Shown here piece by piece: positions 54,201 through 62,900 of a DNA stretch of 64,000 bases (the first letter of the stretch is position 1; each line of letters opens with the position of its first letter). Position numbers and translations under genes: made by a program. Origin of the DNA: an archaeon (GTDB taxonomy: Archaea > Iainarchaeota > Iainarchaeia > CSSED10-239); contig JAKQTP010000076.1 in assembly GCA_029563035.1 (NCBI GenBank), positions 29,383 through 93,382 on the forward strand. The letters are read 5' to 3'. The notes under the pieces were generated by a model that worked only from the letters and a program-made list of their open reading frames with translations, searched no databases and was not told where the DNA came from.

Positions 54201-54423
54201 TAATATTTTAAATCAACTAGCAGTTATAGCTGATTTACTTGAAAAGATTGAAATCGATTCGTCAATTATTACTGTAACGTTTAATCTTAAAAATAAAGAT
54301 TTCACCAATTTTTTTGCAAAAATTGCACAAAGAAGTGGTATTGCAACAAAAACAACAAATGATGATGTTTTTATTTTGAAAATTGGTAAAGTAGATTATC
54401 TTTTTAATAGGAATAATGCCTAA
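54187..54423 (+). CDS. Small hypothetical protein (78 aa)
   Basis: I do not recognise this protein. The ATG at 54187 is preferred over the TTG at 54181. It has an N-terminal helix (NNILNQLAVIADLLEKI) and a short beta/alpha domain (SSIITVTFNLKNKDFTNFFA). Its 3' end overlaps the end of the opposing minus-strand gene by 20 bases. Confidence 0.5.
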   Translation: MAKSNNILNQLAVIADLLEKIEIDSSIITVTFNLKNKDFTNFFAKIAQRSGIATKTTNDDVFILKIGKVDYLFNRNNA

Positions 54424-55042
54424 ATAATTCACTTTTTTTAAACCCTCTTTTTTCTAGAAAATCATATAATAAACTACGTTGTGTTCTTGTAATATCTCTT
54501 ACAAAAATAAAATTTCCTTTTTTTCGTTTTATTAAATCTTCTTTAACTATATCAAATAATCTATTTGCATCCGCAATATTTTTATTACCAAACAATCGAA
54601 CATCATTTTCAACTTGAAGAAATAATTTGTTATTTAATGTGAATATTTGTGCAATATCAGTAACACGTAAAATAATGTCCATCATTTCATGATAATGAAT
54701 TCTTTTTTTTGTTTCAAAATCATATATTAATTCTTCGTCCCAGTATGGAATTAAGTCTTTTATTCTATATTTTTCATTATTTATTTGTGCTTCAACATTT
54801 CTTCCTAATTCGTCTTTAATATATGTTGGTTTTGACCACGGATTTCTTGGAAATAAAAGACCTAATTCAAAATTGAGTTTTCTTTTACGTCCACCGCCTT
54901 GTAGTTTAACGAATGGTGGTGGTCTTTGCGTTTTTAATTCTCGCCAATGATTATATATTGTGTTTTTGGTCATAGCACTGGCTAATATTCTTTGCTTTTT
55001 TTTATTACAAAATAAGACAATTAAATATTTTGGCTGTTTCAT
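54404..55042 (-). CDS. Hypothetical protein (212 aa), the only minus-strand gene
   Basis: I do not recognise this protein. The start is set at the ATG at 55042 (MKQPKYLIVLF); a TTG further upstream at 55060 is less likely. It has a basic N-terminal third with NTIYNHWRELKTQRPPPFVK and a GGG/RKRK segment, a middle with FETKKRIHYHEMMDIILRVT, and a basic C-terminal end (RTQRSLLYDFLEKRGFKKSE). It is soluble. Its opposite orientation suggests separate regulation from the surrounding + strand operons; the divergent 80-base gap to the methylase gene may carry promoters both ways. Confidence 0.65.
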   Translation of the reverse strand: MKQPKYLIVLFCNKKKQRILASAMTKNTIYNHWRELKTQRPPPFVKLQGGGRKRKLNFELGLLFPRNPWSKPTYIKDELGRNVEAQINNEKYRIKDLIPYWDEELIYDFETKKRIHYHEMMDIILRVTDIAQIFTLNNKLFLQVENDVRLFGNKNIADANRLFDIVKEDLIKRKKGNFIFVRDITRTQRSLLYDFLEKRGFKKSELFRHYSY

Positions 55043-55122
55043 AATATAAAAGATAAACAATTAATTTGTTTTTTTCCATTATTTTCGTTACATTTTAGTT
55101 TGTATATTGAATTAATTAAAAT

Positions 55123-55965
55123 ATGATAAGTTATATTGGCGGAAAGGCGCGTATTGGAAAATGGATTGTCCCATTTATTCCGACGGATATTAAAACCTAT
55201 GTTGAACCATTTTCGGGTATGTTCTGGGTGTTTTTTAATATGGATTTAAACAAATATCCGAAATTGGAAACGGTAGTTTATAATGATTTTAATAAATTAA
55301 ATGCTAATCTTTTTCGTTGTTCAAAATATTATGATAGATTATTAGAGGAACTATCAAAATATCCACGGCAACAACGCAACGTAGTAAACACACCACCAGA
55401 ATATGCGCAGATATTTAGAAGATGTCAAAAAGAAGTATTCGATCCAAGTTTGGTAATTGGTGATGAACCTAATTTTGATATTGCAGGTAAATATGTTTAT
55501 GTATTAACACAAATATTTTCCGGATCAAAGCCCGAAACATCAAAATATACAGATTATAAAGGGAAATATAGATGTAAAGTTGATATTTTTGAAGATAAAC
55601 TTCGACACCCCAAATATAGGGAACATCTTGATAAAATAACATTTATTGAAGACGTGGACTTTGAAGACATACTTAAAAGATATGATTCGCCAAGCACGTA
55701 TTTTTATCTCGATCCACCATATTGGAAAACAGAAAATTATTATTCGGCACATGATTTTGATAGTGATGATCATCGTAGATTAGCTGAAAGATTGAAAAAA
55801 ATAGAAGGAAAATTTAGTTTATCGTATTATGAATTTCCACAATTACTTAATTGGTATCCGAAAGACCAATATAGATGGGAATCTAAAGGATTTATGAAAG
55901 CGGCGGCAGCAAAAGAAGGTGTTCCACAAAACATAGGAATGGAATTGCTTATTATGAATTATTAA
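55123..55965 (+). CDS. DNA adenine methylase (Dam/D12 type)
   Basis: This 280-residue enzyme methylates the N6 of adenine in DNA. Motifs of the D12 class are present: a SYIGGKARIGKWIVPFIP start (residues 3-20), the SAM-binding YVEPFSG (26-32), and the catalytic DPPY (197-200). Phage Dam-type enzymes can protect against host restriction or mark phage DNA. The target sequence is not shown by the protein. It lies alone on + between the minus-strand gene and a small gene. Confidence 0.8.
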   Translation: MISYIGGKARIGKWIVPFIPTDIKTYVEPFSGMFWVFFNMDLNKYPKLETVVYNDFNKLNANLFRCSKYYDRLLEELSKYPRQQRNVVNTPPEYAQIFRRCQKEVFDPSLVIGDEPNFDIAGKYVYVLTQIFSGSKPETSKYTDYKGKYRCKVDIFEDKLRHPKYREHLDKITFIEDVDFEDILKRYDSPSTYFYLDPPYWKTENYYSAHDFDSDDHRRLAERLKKIEGKFSLSYYEFPQLLNWYPKDQYRWESKGFMKAAAAKEGVPQNIGMELLIMNY

Positions 55966-55967
55966 TC

Positions 55968-55975
55968 TATTTATA
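55968..55975 (+). promoter_or_regulatory. TATTTATA element just before a small gene
   Basis: The octamer is 4 bases before the ATG at 55980. If it were a promoter core the transcript would be leaderless or nearly so, so here it may be chance. Confidence 0.2.
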
Positions 55976-55979
55976 GTAG

Positions 55980-56300
55980 ATGGATACTTCAAAAAAAATA
56001 TCACCAGAAGTTTTAATTTATATTCAAAATCTAAAACAGTTTTTTAGTAATAATAAAAGTGCCTTGGAGTATTTTGATATTGATGATAATTTTGATGAAT
56101 TTTATGAACAATTAGCAAATATTTCACAAAAAAATTTTGATGAAACAGGTGAACCGGAACTATCAATATTTCAACTTGAAACATTAAGACATAAAATCGC
56201 AAATCCTATACAAATAAAAAGATCTGATGATGGTCGAGAATTACTGACTGATGCGATTTTTTTAAAGATCGGTAATTTTGATATGATCTGTTTAAATTAA
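55980..56300 (+). CDS. Hypothetical protein (106 aa)
   Basis: I recall similar proteins in T4-like phages but know no function. The N-terminal two thirds are helical (PEVLIYIQNLKQFFSNNKSA; FYEQLANISQKNFDETGEPE), and the C-terminal part is a short beta hairpin. It lies between the methylase and the glutaredoxin. Confidence 0.6.
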   Translation: MDTSKKISPEVLIYIQNLKQFFSNNKSALEYFDIDDNFDEFYEQLANISQKNFDETGEPELSIFQLETLRHKIANPIQIKRSDDGRELLTDAIFLKIGNFDMICLN

Positions 56301-56306
56301 TTTTTC

Positions 56307-56576
56307 GTGATTACAATATATGTTTTTACATTACCTGGTTGTTTGGCATGTACAATACTTAAATCTTCGTTGAATCGTGAAAATGTATCGTTTATTGATG
56401 TTGACATAACAATAAATAAAGATTTGTGGAATTATATTCGTAATCAAGGCGTTTCTGATTTTTTACCGGCAATTTTTATTAAATCGTCGGAAAGTGATGA
56501 TGGTGATTTTTATTCCATGAATGTCCATTTTAATGAAACACAACAAATAGTGGATATAATAAAGAACAATTATTAG
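56307..56576 (+). CDS. Glutaredoxin-like thiol oxidoreductase (89 aa)
   Basis: This small thioredoxin-fold protein would transfer electrons to a disulfide substrate. The active site is CLAC (residues 12-15) instead of the usual CPYC; the cis-Pro follows in FLPAIFI (about 52-58). It starts with GTG. The most likely partner in this genome is the class II ribonucleotide reductase at 7338, which needs a dithiol donor, though the two genes are far apart. The variant active site would alter its redox potential. Confidence 0.7.
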   Translation: MITIYVFTLPGCLACTILKSSLNRENVSFIDVDITINKDLWNYIRNQGVSDFLPAIFIKSSESDDGDFYSMNVHFNETQQIVDIIKNNY

Positions 56577-56656
56577 TACAAATAACCCAAAAAAATCATT
56601 CATTTTTGTTAACATAACTTTTATAAAAGTATTTATCTGAAAGTAACTTCAGATAA

Positions 56657-59600
56657 ATGGCTTTGCAAAAAATAAACTGGACACAAATTGATTCCGCCAA
56701 TGTTCCGTCTGGTACTACTGTTGATTTAGGTTCGACACAAACACCAATTGATAATACGTTTGTAAAAACATTATATATTGGTGAATATGAGAATCCTGAC
56801 ATATTACATAATTTTCATTGGTATTTAAGTGGTTTAACACCATGTACTGGGGAGACTGGATCTAGTGGAACATCTGGAACTTCGGGTGTGAGTGGTGATT
56901 TGTATACAACCACATCAAATTCAATATTAACAATATCTGCCGGATCTAAAACACTTATAGTTGAACCGGATTTATCTTATGTTCCGGGGCACACAATAGT
57001 CATTGGTCATTCAGCATCAAATTATATGAGAGGTATTGTTAGTTCATATAATAGTACTACAGGACAACTTATTGCTATTATTTCAACTGTTGTTGGGTCT
57101 GGAACTTACAATACATGGGGTGTTGGTTTAACTAGTGTACCGGGACCTTCTGGTTCTTCAGGTACAAGCGGTACTTCTGGTAGTTCTGGATTATCTGGTG
57201 TAGATGGCACATCAGGTTCTTCTGGTATAAGTGGTGTTGATGGAAGTTCTGGAACATCTGGCACATCTGGTTCTTCTGGTATAAGTGGTGTTGATGGTAC
57301 GTCCGGTTCTAGTGGTACGTCCGGATTGTCTGGTGTTGATGGAACACCCGGTTCTAGTGGATCTTCAGGTACAAGTGGTACTTCTGGTAGTTCTGGTATT
57401 TCTGGTGTTGACGGTTCGTCGGGTACGAGCGGAACATCGGGATTAAGTGGTGATTTATTTAGTACTGTTTCCAATTCTTCGTTAACTTTAGGTACTGGTA
57501 TTCAGTTTCTTATAGTTGAACGTGGATTATCATATGTGACAGGACAAAGAGTAGTTGTTGCTTATGATAGTACCAATTATATGTTAGGTATTGTTGATTC
57601 ATATGATCCACAAACAGGACTTTTAGTGGTTAATTCACAATTAATTAATGGATCAGGTACATATAATGAATGGTCAGTCGGTTTAGCTGGTATATCAGGT
57701 GAAGATGGTACTTCAGGAACAAGTGGTACATCTGGTAGTGGTGGTTCTTCGGGTAGTTCTGGAAGTTCGGGTACTTCTGGTATTGCGGGAACATCCGGTT
57801 CTAGTGGTACGTCAGGTTTATCTGGTGTTGATGGTACACCTGGATCTAGTGGCACGTCAGGTACAAGTGGATTAGAGGGCGTTGAGGGACATTTGGCTAT
57901 ATGGAGATATTCTGAAGTTATGAATACATCCATAAATCCTGGTGTGGGTTTTTTTACATTGGATGCTCCTGACTGGGGTGTGTCACCAAATTATATTGCA
58001 ATAAGTGATACTGGTTTTACGCCAAATTTAGATTTTATAACATATCTTGATTCTTTACAAACAGGAACGATTATAAAACTTATTAAGAAGAATGATGCTA
58101 CTGTTTTAAAATATCTTGAAATAATATCTTTAGAACCATATGAACTTGGATTTGAAAGATATGGTGTAACACAAATTGCTGGTACGGGTGCAGATCCGAT
58201 GAATGGTGATGAATTTCTGGTGTTAATGACAGGAATGAGGGGTGCTACAGGAATTTCGGGAACATCAGGAACGTCAGGTTCGAGTGGCCAAGATGGTACT
58301 AGTGGTACTTCTGGTATAAGAGGTGCGGATGGTACATCTGGTACGTCGGGAACGTCGGGAGTTAGAGGTTTACCTGGTATACCGGGTTCATCTGGTACGT
58401 CAGGAACTTCGGGTGTCAGAGGTTTACCAGGACTACCGGGAACGTCTGGTTCTTCTGGTACATCAGGATCAAGTGGTGTTAGTGGTAGTAGTGGTACATC
58501 TGGTTCAAGTGGCATTGAAGGACATCTGGCTATTTGGAGATATTCTAATGTTTTAAATACAGCAATAAATCCAGGTTTGGGGTATTTCACTCTGGACGCG
58601 CCAAACTGGGGTATGAGTCCAACAACGATAGCAATTAGTGATACTGGTTATACACCAAATTTATCTTTTGAAACATATATAGACACAATATCTAATGGAT
58701 CTATTATAAAGATTATAAAGGTACAAGATGGGACGGTTTTAAAATATCTTCAAGTAGTTGGAAATCCGGTATATGAAAATGGGTATGAACGATTTAATGT
58801 TATACAAATTGCTGGGACTGGTGATAATCCTTTACAAGACGATGAATTCACAATTACTGTTATTAGTGGTGCTGGTGACGGTACTTATACTGGTGACACA
58901 TCGTGCGAACTCACTGAATGTGATAATGGTGGTATAGTATTAGAAGAAACACCTGATGGTTATTCAATATGTACGTTATATAATTCTAGACTTGATCCTC
59001 TTTTAGCGACACCAGAATCTGTTGGTGGAATACCAGTAGGTACTACTGTTAGTCAATTAACCGGCAAAACTTTGGTTGAAATTGTTGATGATTTATTATT
59101 CCCGGCTGTTTTACCGACATATACGATTCCTACAATAGCATTAAATGGTGTTACGAGTGGTATTCGAGAAGTTGGGTGGACACTTACATCTGATTTGAGA
59201 ACATATGGTATTAAAAATGATGCAGGTCCATATACACAAATGAGAGTGTTAAGAAATGGTTCACCATTATTAACTGACACAACACTAACACAGTCACCAG
59301 CAACAGCAATACCAAGTCAATTTGGTTATCCCGATCCAAACAATCCAAACTATCGTTATGATAGTGATATACATTCAGAATCATATGTAATCCCATTAGG
59401 TTCAACAACATATCGTGGTGATGGTAATTATAATGCGGGGTTATCTAAGCAAGATAATAAAGGTAATATTGATACAAGACCATTTGCTGTTCGAACAACA
59501 TCGGCGCCACAGTCAGCAGCGAATCTTTTTGTCACATCCACATATACAATAACTGGTATATATCCATATTTCTGGGGTGTATCTTCCGAATTACCAACAG

Positions 59601-59920
59601 CAGAAATGATTGCGTCAATCATATCTGGTGGTACTGCAAATAAAGTATTATCACAAGCATCGGGTACGTTGAGTATTAATTATAACATACCGAGCTCGTG
59701 GTTATATATATGGGTTGCATATCAATCAAATTATACAACAAAAACTAAGTGGTATATCACGGCATTAAATAATGGTGATATAGATGGTAGTTTTATAACA
59801 ATAGCAACGACACAATTAGTCAATAGTCCTGATAATTATTGGAATGGCATAAACTTTAAAATGCATTGGAGTGTATATCCAACACAATTGGATTCGCCAA
59901 TAGAATATAGAAATACTTAA
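56657..59920 (+). CDS. Giant Gly-Ser/Thr-Ser repeat fibre protein (1087 aa)
   Basis: After a 70-residue N-terminal head (DSANVPSGTTVDLGSTQTPI) the protein alternates stretches of Gly-X-Y triplets (X mostly Ser or Thr, Y mostly Ser; for example GTSGTSGSSG) with globular modules. Two modules of 87 residues (about residues 80-166 and 265-351) belong to a family repeated in the next gene. Two copies of a second module, of about 122 residues, start at EGHLAIWRYS (residues 410 and 621). The last 350 residues (about 745-1087) are a non-repetitive end domain. It is most likely a long tail fibre, triple-helical or otherwise extended. Confidence 0.75.
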   Translation: MALQKINWTQIDSANVPSGTTVDLGSTQTPIDNTFVKTLYIGEYENPDILHNFHWYLSGLTPCTGETGSSGTSGTSGVSGDLYTTTSNSILTISAGSKTLIVEPDLSYVPGHTIVIGHSASNYMRGIVSSYNSTTGQLIAIISTVVGSGTYNTWGVGLTSVPGPSGSSGTSGTSGSSGLSGVDGTSGSSGISGVDGSSGTSGTSGSSGISGVDGTSGSSGTSGLSGVDGTPGSSGSSGTSGTSGSSGISGVDGSSGTSGTSGLSGDLFSTVSNSSLTLGTGIQFLIVERGLSYVTGQRVVVAYDSTNYMLGIVDSYDPQTGLLVVNSQLINGSGTYNEWSVGLAGISGEDGTSGTSGTSGSGGSSGSSGSSGTSGIAGTSGSSGTSGLSGVDGTPGSSGTSGTSGLEGVEGHLAIWRYSEVMNTSINPGVGFFTLDAPDWGVSPNYIAISDTGFTPNLDFITYLDSLQTGTIIKLIKKNDATVLKYLEIISLEPYELGFERYGVTQIAGTGADPMNGDEFLVLMTGMRGATGISGTSGTSGSSGQDGTSGTSGIRGADGTSGTSGTSGVRGLPGIPGSSGTSGTSGVRGLPGLPGTSGSSGTSGSSGVSGSSGTSGSSGIEGHLAIWRYSNVLNTAINPGLGYFTLDAPNWGMSPTTIAISDTGYTPNLSFETYIDTISNGSIIKIIKVQDGTVLKYLQVVGNPVYENGYERFNVIQIAGTGDNPLQDDEFTITVISGAGDGTYTGDTSCELTECDNGGIVLEETPDGYSICTLYNSRLDPLLATPESVGGIPVGTTVSQLTGKTLVEIVDDLLFPAVLPTYTIPTIALNGVTSGIREVGWTLTSDLRTYGIKNDAGPYTQMRVLRNGSPLLTDTTLTQSPATAIPSQFGYPDPNNPNYRYDSDIHSESYVIPLGSTTYRGDGNYNAGLSKQDNKGNIDTRPFAVRTTSAPQSAANLFVTSTYTITGIYPYFWGVSSELPTAEMIASIISGGTANKVLSQASGTLSINYNIPSSWLYIWVAYQSNYTTKTKWYITALNNGDIDGSFITIATTQLVNSPDNYWNGINFKMHWSVYPTQLDSPIEYRNT
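56894..57154 (+). repeat. 87-residue fibre module, copy 1
   Basis: This 261-base module encodes GDLYTTTSNSILTISAGSKT through GPSG. It is diverged from the four copies in the next gene but has the same length and order of conserved residues (the SNYM and SGTY positions). Confidence 0.8.
57449..57709 (+). repeat. 87-residue fibre module, copy 2
   Basis: This 261-base module encodes GDLFSTVSNSSLTLGTGIQF through GEDG, with TNYMLGIVDSYDPQTG and GSGTYNEWSV corresponding to the other copies. Confidence 0.8.
57884..58253 (+). repeat. Second fibre module (EGHLAIWRYS type), copy 1
   Basis: A domain of about 122 residues starts EGHLAIWRYSEVMNT and ends near MRGATG. It is closely related to 58517-58880, with long identical blocks (AISDTG, PNLSF/PNLDF, QIAGTG). 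It sits between Gly-triplet stretches. Confidence 0.75.
58517..58880 (+). repeat. Second fibre module (EGHLAIWRYS type), copy 2
   Basis: This is the paralogue of 57884-58253 in the same gene, starting EGHLAIWRYSNVLNT and ending near ISGAGDG. The duplication includes the flanking Gly-triplets. Confidence 0.75.
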
Positions 59921-59927
59921 TATATAG

Positions 59928-62900
59928 ATGGCTATAAATCTTAACGACAATATTAATTTAAAGGCTCCAAAAATTTTAGATTGGAGATACGGTCCTTGGG
60001 TTAGTGTTTTAGAGGCAAATACAAGTATATCATTAGAACAAAGACAACGAGGGTTAACTGTTGGTATATTGTCTGGTACTGGTATTAACGAATATTGGTA
60101 TTATGCTGGAATAACTGATTCTGATTTAATATTAAAAACTATTGGTGGCGGCTCAGGCGAAGCTGGTACATCTGGTACATCAGGCACTAGTGGTGAATCT
60201 GGAACTTCGGGCACTAGTGGTAGTTCAGGTTCTTCGGGTATTTCTGGTATTGACGGTTCATCTGGTACATCTGGAACGTCTGGAACAAGTGGAAGTAGTG
60301 GTGAATCTGGTAGTTCGGGAACATCTGGTATTGATGGTACATCTGGAACGTCTGGAACAAGTGGAAGTAGTGGCGAATCTGGTAGTTCAGGAACATCTGG
60401 TATTGATGGCTCATCTGGTACATCAGGGACAAGTGGTAGTTCGGGTATATCAGGTATAGATGGTTCATCAGGTACATCTGGCAGTTCGGGATCTAGTGGT
60501 AGTTCTGGAACTAGTGGTTCTTCTGGATTTTCTGGAACTGATGGTAGTTCTGGAACATCAGGTAGTTCGGGTTCGAGTGGTTCGTCGGGGATATCTGGTG
60601 ATAGATATATGGCGACATCAACAGACACGTTAACGATTAGTGGTGGTACACAAACTTTAAATATTGGTAGTGGTTATTCATATAGTGCTGGACAATCATT
60701 GGTGATTGGTTATGATAGTTCGAACTATATGACGGGTATGGTTTCATCATATGATCCGGTAACCGGTATTTTGGTTGGGAATATTGTAGATGTAACAGGA
60801 TCTGGCACATATAGTGAATGGGATATAAATTTAGCGGGTGCTCAAGGTGCTGATGGTTCCAGTGGTAGTTCGGGTACATCTGGAACATCAGGTTTATCAG
60901 GTTCTTCTGGAACTTCTGGAAGTGGTGGTACTTCAGGAACAAGTGGTAGTTCAGGATCTTCAGGTATTTCTGGTATAGACGGATCATCGGGTACTAGTGG
61001 TGTGTCTGGTACTTCAGGTACTAGTGGTAGTTCTGGTATTGACGGATCATCAGGCACGTCTGGTAGTTCTGGTTTGTCTGGAGTTGACGGTACTTCGGGA
61101 AGCTCGGGTTCATCTGGGACGAGTGGTTCTTCAGGCACTAGTGGTGGATCTGGTTTTGATGGAACATCTGGAAGTTCTGGTTCATCTGGAACATCAGGAA
61201 CTAGTGGTACGTCAGGATTAAGTGGTAGTTCTGGTACATCTGGTAGTTCGGGATCAAGTGGTTCATCTGGATTATCTGGCGATAGATATTTGGCAACATC
61301 AACAGACACGTTAACAATTAGTGGTGGAACACAAACATTAAATATAGGTACTGGATATTCATATAGTGCGGGTCAATCATTAGTTATTGGTTATGATAGC
61401 ACAAATTATATGACGGGTATGGTATCGTCATATGATCCAATGACAGGCGAATTAGTTGGTGATATTATAGATGTTACAGGATCTGGCACATATAGTGAAT
61501 GGGATATAAATTTAGCTGGCGCTCAAGGCGCTGATGGCTCTTCGGGTACATCTGGCACATCAGGAACGTCTGGTATATCAGGTAGTTCTGGTACTTCAGG
61601 TAGTTCTGGTAGTAGTGGAACATCTGGTTTAAGTGGATCATCCGGAACGAGCGGTAGTTCTGGCATAACGGGTGAAGATGGTTCTTCGGGTACGTCTGGT
61701 ACTAGTGGTAGTTCAGGAACAAATGGTTCATCAGGTACATCGGGATCGAGTGGATCAGATGGTTCATCTGGAACAAGTGGATCGTCTGGTAGTAGTGGTA
61801 TTGATGGTTCATCAGGAACAAGTGGTTCATCTGGTAGTGGTGGCACATCTGGAACAAGCGGTAGTTCTGGTATATCTGGTGTTGATGGCACATCGGGTAG
61901 TTCTGGTAGTAGTGGTACATCAGGATCAGGTGGTTCATCAGGAACAAGCGGTAGTTCTGGCAGTTCGGGCACAAGTGGGAGTTCTGGTTCATCAGGAACA
62001 AGTGGCAGTTCTGGAACATCAGGAAATAGTGGGACATCTGGTAGTTCGGGTTCGTCTGGTACTAGTGGAACTTCAGGGAGTTCTGGTTCATCAGGAACAA
62101 GTGGTTCGTCAGGTAGTTCCGGTACCTCTGGATCAAGTGGTAGTTCAGGAACAAGCGGCTCGTCTGGAACTAGTGGTAGTTCAGGGAGTTCGGGTACATC
62201 AGGATCGAATGGGTCATCTGGCACTTCAGGCACTTCAGGTTCTAGTGGTAGTAGTGGCTCGTCGGGATTTTCTGGTGACAGATATTTAGCCACATCAACG
62301 GATACGTTAACAATTAGTGGTGGAACACAAACATTAAATATTGGTACTGGTTATTCATACAGTGCCGGACAGTCTTTGGTTATTGGACATGACGGCACAA
62401 ATTATATGACAGGAATAGTTTCGTCATACGATCCGATAACAGGATTAATGGTTGGAGACATTCAAACTGTCGAAGGATCTGGTACATATAGTGAGTGGGA
62501 TATAAATTTAGCTGGAGCACAGGGGGCTGATGGTTCAAGTGGTTCATCTGGTTCATCAGGCACATCAGGTGTGTCAGGTTCATCTGGAACTTCTGGAACT
62601 TCTGGAACGAGCGGAACATCAGGTAGTTCTGGAAGTTCAGGTACAAATGGTTCGTCTGGAACTAGTGGCAGTAGTGGATCATCCGGTACGTCTGGATCAA
62701 GTGGCTCGTCTGGAACTAGTGGTAGTTCTGGAAGTTCGGGCACATCAGGATCAAGTGGAACGGCCGGATCGTCAGGAACTTCAGGTACTAGTGGTTCTAG
62801 TGGCTCATCTGGTACAAGTGGTTCATCAGGATCATCGGGTACTAGTGGTTTGTCTGGAACTAGTGGTAGTTCTGGTTCATCTGGTACAAGTGGTTCATCA

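Noticed and set aside
57106..58590. Minus-strand open frames of 118-199 codons within the first fibre gene
   Set aside because: Same cause: antisense of Gly-triplet coding sequence, with the same low-complexity PEVPDVP-type output.
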